Origin: an uncultured Oscillospiraceae bacterium
GTDB taxonomy: Bacteria; Bacillota; Clostridia; Oscillospirales; Acutalibacteraceae
Assembly (NCBI GenBank): GCA_900546735.1
Contig: URDW01000079.1
Span: 1 to 9,384 of the forward strand
DNA length: 9,384 nt
Direction of reading: 5' to 3'
A model generated the notes under the pieces. That model was given only the letters and a program-made list of their open reading frames with translations. It did no database searches and was not told where the DNA came from. Below are positions 6,075 through 9,384 of this stretch, one piece after another. Within the stretch, counting starts at the first letter, position 1. Each line of letters begins with the position of its first letter. A program made the translations under genes and the position numbers.

Positions 6075-6716
6075 ATGGAACGAAGAGCGACAAAAGATTT
6101 TAAAATCAACCAAAAAGAAGCGCTGCGCTACCTGGGCTACAAAAACACGGCGCCGGACGAAGCGACCAAAGCGCTGCTGGAAAGCTGCGAAAAAGAACTG
6201 ATGGACGCGGTGCAGCCGAAGTGCATTTATGAAAAAACGGCGGTAAAGATACAAGAAAGCACCATAGATTTCGGTTTTATGCAGGTACAAAGCGCGGCGC
6301 TTGCCAAAAACCTGCAGGGCTGCAAAAGTGCCTACATATTTGCAGCGACACTCGGCCCGGGCGCTGACCGGCTGATCGAGCGCTGGGGCAAAGTCTCCCC
6401 CGCCAAAAGCGTGGTGACCGATGCGCTGGCCTCTGCCGCGATCGAGGCATTTTGCAACAAGATCAATGCCGAACTGGAAGCGGCCGAGCCGCTGCACCCG
6501 CGCTTCAGCGCCGGTTACGGCGACTTTGATATCAAGCATCAGCAAGACATTTTGCACTTTTTGGACACGCACCGCAAAATCGGGCTTTACCTGTCCGATT
6601 CCCTTTTGATGGTGCCGACCAAATCGGTAACGGCCGTTATTGGCATAGGGCCCAAAATGACGTGCAAAACCGGCTGCGCCGCATGCGAAAAAACAGACTG
6701 CGCTTACCGCGCTTAG
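6075..6716 (+). CDS. Standalone methionine synthase activation protein
   Basis: This 213-residue protein matches the C-terminal activation domain of cobalamin-dependent methionine synthase (Met_synt_B12 family). In E. coli MetH this domain binds S-adenosylmethionine and directs reductive methylation of cob(II)alamin back to the active methyl form. Seen: EALRYLGYK near the N-terminus, AATLGPGADRLIERW in the middle, the SAM-site type motif RFSAGYGDF from 143, and SLLMVPTKSVTAVIGIG from about 177. The tail carries Cys197, 201, 204 and 209 (C-x3-C-x2-C-x4-C), which E. coli MetH lacks and which may bind a metal or Fe-S cluster (inference). It lies 2 bases after metF with only a weak AGG as ribosome site, so translation is probably coupled. 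Its stop codon TAG forms part of the metH Shine-Dalgarno. The next gene encodes MetH without this domain, which supports the assignment. Confidence 0.93.
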   Translation: MERRATKDFKINQKEALRYLGYKNTAPDEATKALLESCEKELMDAVQPKCIYEKTAVKIQESTIDFGFMQVQSAALAKNLQGCKSAYIFAATLGPGADRLIERWGKVSPAKSVVTDALASAAIEAFCNKINAELEAAEPLHPRFSAGYGDFDIKHQQDILHFLDTHRKIGLYLSDSLLMVPTKSVTAVIGIGPKMTCKTGCAACEKTDCAYRA

Positions 6717-6723
6717 GAGAGCT

Positions 6724-9123
6724 ATGGACATTCAAAAACTTTGCGAAGAGAGAATTTTATATTTTGACGGCGCCATGGGCACCATGCTGCAGGAAAACGG
6801 ACTTGCGCCCGGCGAATACCCGGAAAGCTTCGGCGCCACCCACCCCGATGTGCTGCAAAAGATCCACACGGCCTACATTGCCTGCGGCTGCGACGTGATC
6901 ACAGCCAACACGTTTGGCGCATCGCCGCTGAAATACGGCGACGACCTTGAAGCAGTCATGCGCGCCAATTTAGCGGCGGCACGTCAGGCAGCAAACCGCG
7001 CACCGCGTAAAGTATACGTTGCCTGCGATATCGGGCCGCTCGGCAAAATGCTGAAACCGCTCGGCGACTTTGCCTTTGAAGATGCCGTAAAGGCCTTTTC
7101 GGCCACGGCGGCTATGGCCGAAAAATACGGCGCAGACCTGGTCATTATTGAGACGATGAACGACCTGTACGAGCTGAAAGCGGCTGTGCTTGGCGTAAAA
7201 GAGGCGTGCGGCCTGCCCGTGATCGCCAGCGTGGTCTTTGACGAGACGCACCACCTGATGACCGGTGCCGACCCGGCAGCCGTTGTGGCGACTTTGGAAG
7301 GGCTTGGTGTGGACGCGCTGGGGCTGAACTGTTCGCTCGGTCCGCAGCAGATGGTGGAGATCGTGCCCGAACTGGTAAAATACGCGTCTGTGCCGGTCAT
7401 CGTAAGCCCGAACGCCGGCCTGCCAAAATCGGTAAACGGCAAAACGGTATACGATGTGGACGCAAACGCATTTTCGGACGCCATGCGTCAAATCGCCGAG
7501 GAAGGCGCCTCTATTCTGGGCGGCTGCTGCGGCACAACGCCGGCGTATATGGCTGAGACCATTGCCAAAACAAAAGACATACATCCGAAAAAAATCACCC
7601 AAAAGGAGCACACACTGGTCGCCTCCTACACGCACGCCGTAGAGATCGGCGGTGAAAACCGCCCGGTGCTGATCGGTGAGCGCATCAACCCAACCGGCAA
7701 AAAGCGCTTTAAACAGGCGCTGCGTGAAAACGACATGCAGTACATTTTGCAGGAGGGCATTTCCCAGCAGGAAAACGGCGCCGACATTTTGGATGTAAAC
7801 GTCGGTCTGCCCGAGATCGACGAAGCCGACATGATCGGCCGCGCGGTGTTTGAGCTGCAAAGTGTGCTGGATCTGCCGCTGCAGATCGATACGACCGATA
7901 CGGCTGCCATGGAAAAAGCACTGCGGCTGTACAACGGCAAAGCGCTTGTCAACTCCGTAAACGGCAAAGCGGAAGTGATGGACAGCATATTCCCCCTTGT
8001 GCAGAAATACGGCGGCGCCGTCATTGCCCTGACGCTGGATGAAGACGGCATTCCCGAAACAAGCGAAAAACGCGTAGAGATCGCCGAAAAGATCATTTCC
8101 CGCGCCAAAGACTACGGCATTGCCCAAAAAGACATTGTGGTAGATCCGCTGGCCATGACAGTCTCGAGCGACCCGACCAGTGCGCTGGTCACCCTGCAAA
8201 CCGTAGAAACGCTTGCCAAAAAAGGCATCCGCACATCACTTGGCGTTTCCAACGTCTCTTTCGGCCTGCCAAACCGCGGCAGCCTGAACGCCGCATTCTT
8301 TACAATGGCTATGCAAAAAGGCCTTTCGGCCGGCATTGTAAACGTGCTGTCACCCGACATGATGCGCGCCTACTACGCCTACCTGGCGCTCGGCGGCTTT
8401 GACCGGAATTTTGAAAAATACATTGCCAACATCCCAAAATATGCCATGGCGCCGGCAGCAGCCGACGGCGCCGGCACAGCCGGGCAAAACGACCCGGGCA
8501 GTGAAAAGCCGCTGCAGCGTGCGATCATAAAAGGGTTAAAAGAAGAGGCCTCGCGTGCGGCGAAAACCGCGCTGCAAACCGCAGCGCCGCTGGAGCTGAT
8601 TGACAGTGAGATCATTCCGGCGCTGAACATTCAGGGTCAGGGTTTTGAAGCCAAGACCGTATTCTTGCCGCAGCTTTTGATGAGCGCCGAAGCGGCCAAA
8701 GCCGCTTTTGAAGAAGTGAAAGCCGCCATGTCTGACCGCTCTGCCGAAAAAAAAGGCAGGATCATTTTGGCGACTGTTAAAAATGACATTCACGACATTG
8801 GCAAGAACATTGTAAAAGTGCTGCTGGAAAATTACGGGTTTGAGGTGATCGACCTGGGCCGCGACGTAGACCCACAGCTGATTTGCGATACGGCCGTAAA
8901 AGAGGATATTTCCCTGGTCGGCCTGAGCGCGCTGATGACCACGACTGTTCCCTCTATGGAGGAAACGATCAAAATGCTCAAAGCCGCCAAACCGGACTGC
9001 AAGGTGGTGGTGGGCGGCGCCGTGCTGACCCAGGAATATGCCGACATGATCCACGCCGACCGCTACGCACGCGACGCGATGGAAACGGTGCGCTACGCCG
9101 AAGCGCATTTTGCCGGCGCATAA
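6724..9123 (+). CDS. metH: Cobalamin-dependent methionine synthase, no activation domain
   Basis: MetH moves a methyl group from 5-methyltetrahydrofolate through cobalamin to homocysteine, making methionine. It has 799 residues against about 1,230 in E. coli, because the activation domain is encoded by the gene before it. Domains in order: homocysteine/zinc barrel at about 1-285 (DGAMGTMLQ; zinc ligands Cys203, Cys268, Cys269 in GLNCS and GGCCGT); pterin-binding barrel at about 305-570 (GERINPTGK 318-326, DVNVG near 357-361); an Ala/Gly-rich linker at 576-596; the four-helix cobalamin cap at about 597-675; and the Rossmann cobalamin domain to the end. DIHDIG at 688-693 is the DxHxxG motif, with His690 as lower cobalt ligand. 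The Shine-Dalgarno AGGAG (6715-6719) has a short 4-base spacing and overlaps the previous stop. All catalytic residues I can check are present. Confidence 0.97.
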   Translation: MDIQKLCEERILYFDGAMGTMLQENGLAPGEYPESFGATHPDVLQKIHTAYIACGCDVITANTFGASPLKYGDDLEAVMRANLAAARQAANRAPRKVYVACDIGPLGKMLKPLGDFAFEDAVKAFSATAAMAEKYGADLVIIETMNDLYELKAAVLGVKEACGLPVIASVVFDETHHLMTGADPAAVVATLEGLGVDALGLNCSLGPQQMVEIVPELVKYASVPVIVSPNAGLPKSVNGKTVYDVDANAFSDAMRQIAEEGASILGGCCGTTPAYMAETIAKTKDIHPKKITQKEHTLVASYTHAVEIGGENRPVLIGERINPTGKKRFKQALRENDMQYILQEGISQQENGADILDVNVGLPEIDEADMIGRAVFELQSVLDLPLQIDTTDTAAMEKALRLYNGKALVNSVNGKAEVMDSIFPLVQKYGGAVIALTLDEDGIPETSEKRVEIAEKIISRAKDYGIAQKDIVVDPLAMTVSSDPTSALVTLQTVETLAKKGIRTSLGVSNVSFGLPNRGSLNAAFFTMAMQKGLSAGIVNVLSPDMMRAYYAYLALGGFDRNFEKYIANIPKYAMAPAAADGAGTAGQNDPGSEKPLQRAIIKGLKEEASRAAKTALQTAAPLELIDSEIIPALNIQGQGFEAKTVFLPQLLMSAEAAKAAFEEVKAAMSDRSAEKKGRIILATVKNDIHDIGKNIVKVLLENYGFEVIDLGRDVDPQLICDTAVKEDISLVGLSALMTTTVPSMEETIKMLKAAKPDCKVVVGGAVLTQEYADMIHADRYARDAMETVRYAEAHFAGA

Positions 9124-9132
9124 GCAAGATTC

Positions 9133-9164
9133 AAAAAGCGAAGGTGTTATGCCTTCGCTTTTTT
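9133..9164 (+). terminator. Intrinsic terminator of the metF-metH operon
   Basis: The stem GCGAAGG (9138-9144) / CCTTCGC (9152-9158) has a 7-base loop. It is flanked by five As (9133-9137) and six Ts (9159-9164), which lengthen the stem. It starts 9 bases after the metH stop. The A-run on the far side means it could also terminate transcription from the right. Confidence 0.93.
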
Positions 9165-9167
9165 GCA

Positions 9168-9182
9168 TTTTACTTGGTAAAA
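9168..9182. repeat. Short inverted repeat upstream of the last promoter
   Basis: TTTTAC (9168-9173), centre TTG, GTAAAA (9177-9182) is a perfect 6-bp inverted repeat ending 5 bases before the -35 box at 9188. It could be an operator or activator site. It resembles in layout the TTTTAAC-TAT-GTTAAAA repeat at the uvrC promoter, but such AT-rich repeats are common by chance. Confidence 0.25.
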
Positions 9183-9187
9183 AGGCC

Positions 9188-9216
9188 TTGCATCCCCTGC
9201 CCTTTTCTGCTATAAA
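9188..9216 (+). promoter_or_regulatory. Promoter of the last, truncated gene
   Basis: TTGCAT (9188-9193), a 17-base spacer, then TATAAA (9211-9216) preceded by TGC (9208-9210), an extended -10 feature. Predicted start is about 9223, just ahead of the strong Shine-Dalgarno TAAGGAGG (9226-9233). It shows that a new transcription unit begins after the metH terminator. Confidence 0.78.
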
Positions 9217-9241
9217 GAATAAAGATAAGGAGGAAACGACC

Positions 9242-9384
9242 ATGGACCAGAGAAAAAGAAGAGATGAGAACCTGCCCTACATTGCCGACGAACAGGTGGC
9301 GCAGGAAATGAAAATCACAAAAAGGCGCATGCAGCAGTTTAATACGCACGACTGGAGCGACAGCGAGGGGCTGCAAAAGCTCTG
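9242..9384 (+). CDS. Probable sugar O-acetyltransferase, N-terminus only
   Basis: Only 47 residues are in the window. The ATG follows TAAGGAGG at 8 bases and a good promoter, so the gene is real. The opening RKRRDENLPYIADE, then EMKITKRRMQQFN and a D-rich turn before a helix, resembles the N-terminal helical (Mac) domain of maltose/galactoside-type O-acetyltransferases, which put an acetyl group from acetyl-CoA on sugars. The diagnostic left-handed beta-helix hexapeptide repeats and catalytic His would lie beyond the right edge, so the assignment rests on the recalled look of the N-terminus alone. The family is usually about 185-210 residues. Base 9384 is the window edge, not a break in the gene. 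Confidence 0.6.
   Translation, partial: MDQRKRRDENLPYIADEQVAQEMKITKRRMQQFNTHDWSDSEGLQKL

Noticed and set aside
6970..8199. 409-codon minus-strand frame opposite metH
   Set aside because: A shadow of the metH codon pattern. It has no motifs and odd His/Val/Phe/Arg-rich composition.
1..9384. Mobile element, CRISPR array, defence or phage genes
   Set aside because: Apart from the artificial Tn5 mosaic end in the adapter, I see no transposase, integrase, direct-repeat array or phage-like gene. All genes are housekeeping or metabolic except one coiled-coil protein of unknown function.

Overview
The window is a mostly ordinary, gene-dense chromosomal stretch of an anaerobic Gram-positive bacterium, most likely a Clostridia-class gut-type organism (Ruminococcaceae/Oscillospiraceae-like; inferred from protein flavour, not proven). 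Pointers are the strong AGGAGG-type Shine-Dalgarno sites, consensus sigma-A promoters, GC-rich coding DNA with AT-rich promoters, a standalone methionine synthase activation protein, and the gene order rsmD-coaD-coiled-coil protein. I see no mobile element, CRISPR array, tRNA or rRNA, and no convincing undescribed system.

Left end (1-45): synthetic DNA. It is an Illumina Nextera read-2 adapter with the Tn5 mosaic end, preceded by what looks like an 8-base i7 index. Native sequence starts at about 46.

46-1590: the 5' four-fifths of ilvD (dihydroxy-acid dehydratase, branched-chain amino acid synthesis) runs on the minus strand and is cut by the contig end. It is divergent from uvrC on the plus strand. 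The 154-bp gap holds a perfect-consensus ilvD promoter and a good uvrC promoter, with their -35 boxes only 7 bp apart, plus a leader hairpin for ilvD.

1591-5170: uvrC (nucleotide excision repair nuclease) stands alone. A near-consensus promoter with a perfect inverted repeat in its spacer then drives a tight operon: rsmD (16S rRNA methyltransferase), coaD (CoA synthesis) and a coiled-coil protein of unknown function. A strong intrinsic terminator closes it.

5171-9164: a methionine/one-carbon operon. metF makes 5-methyltetrahydrofolate, metH uses it to methylate homocysteine through cobalamin, and a separate gene between them encodes the reactivation domain that E. coli MetH carries at its C-terminus. 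No promoter, SAM riboswitch or T-box is visible in the 32 bases between the preceding terminator and metF. A second intrinsic terminator follows metH.

9165-9384: a new transcription unit with a good promoter and Shine-Dalgarno site starts a truncated gene, probably a sugar O-acetyltransferase.
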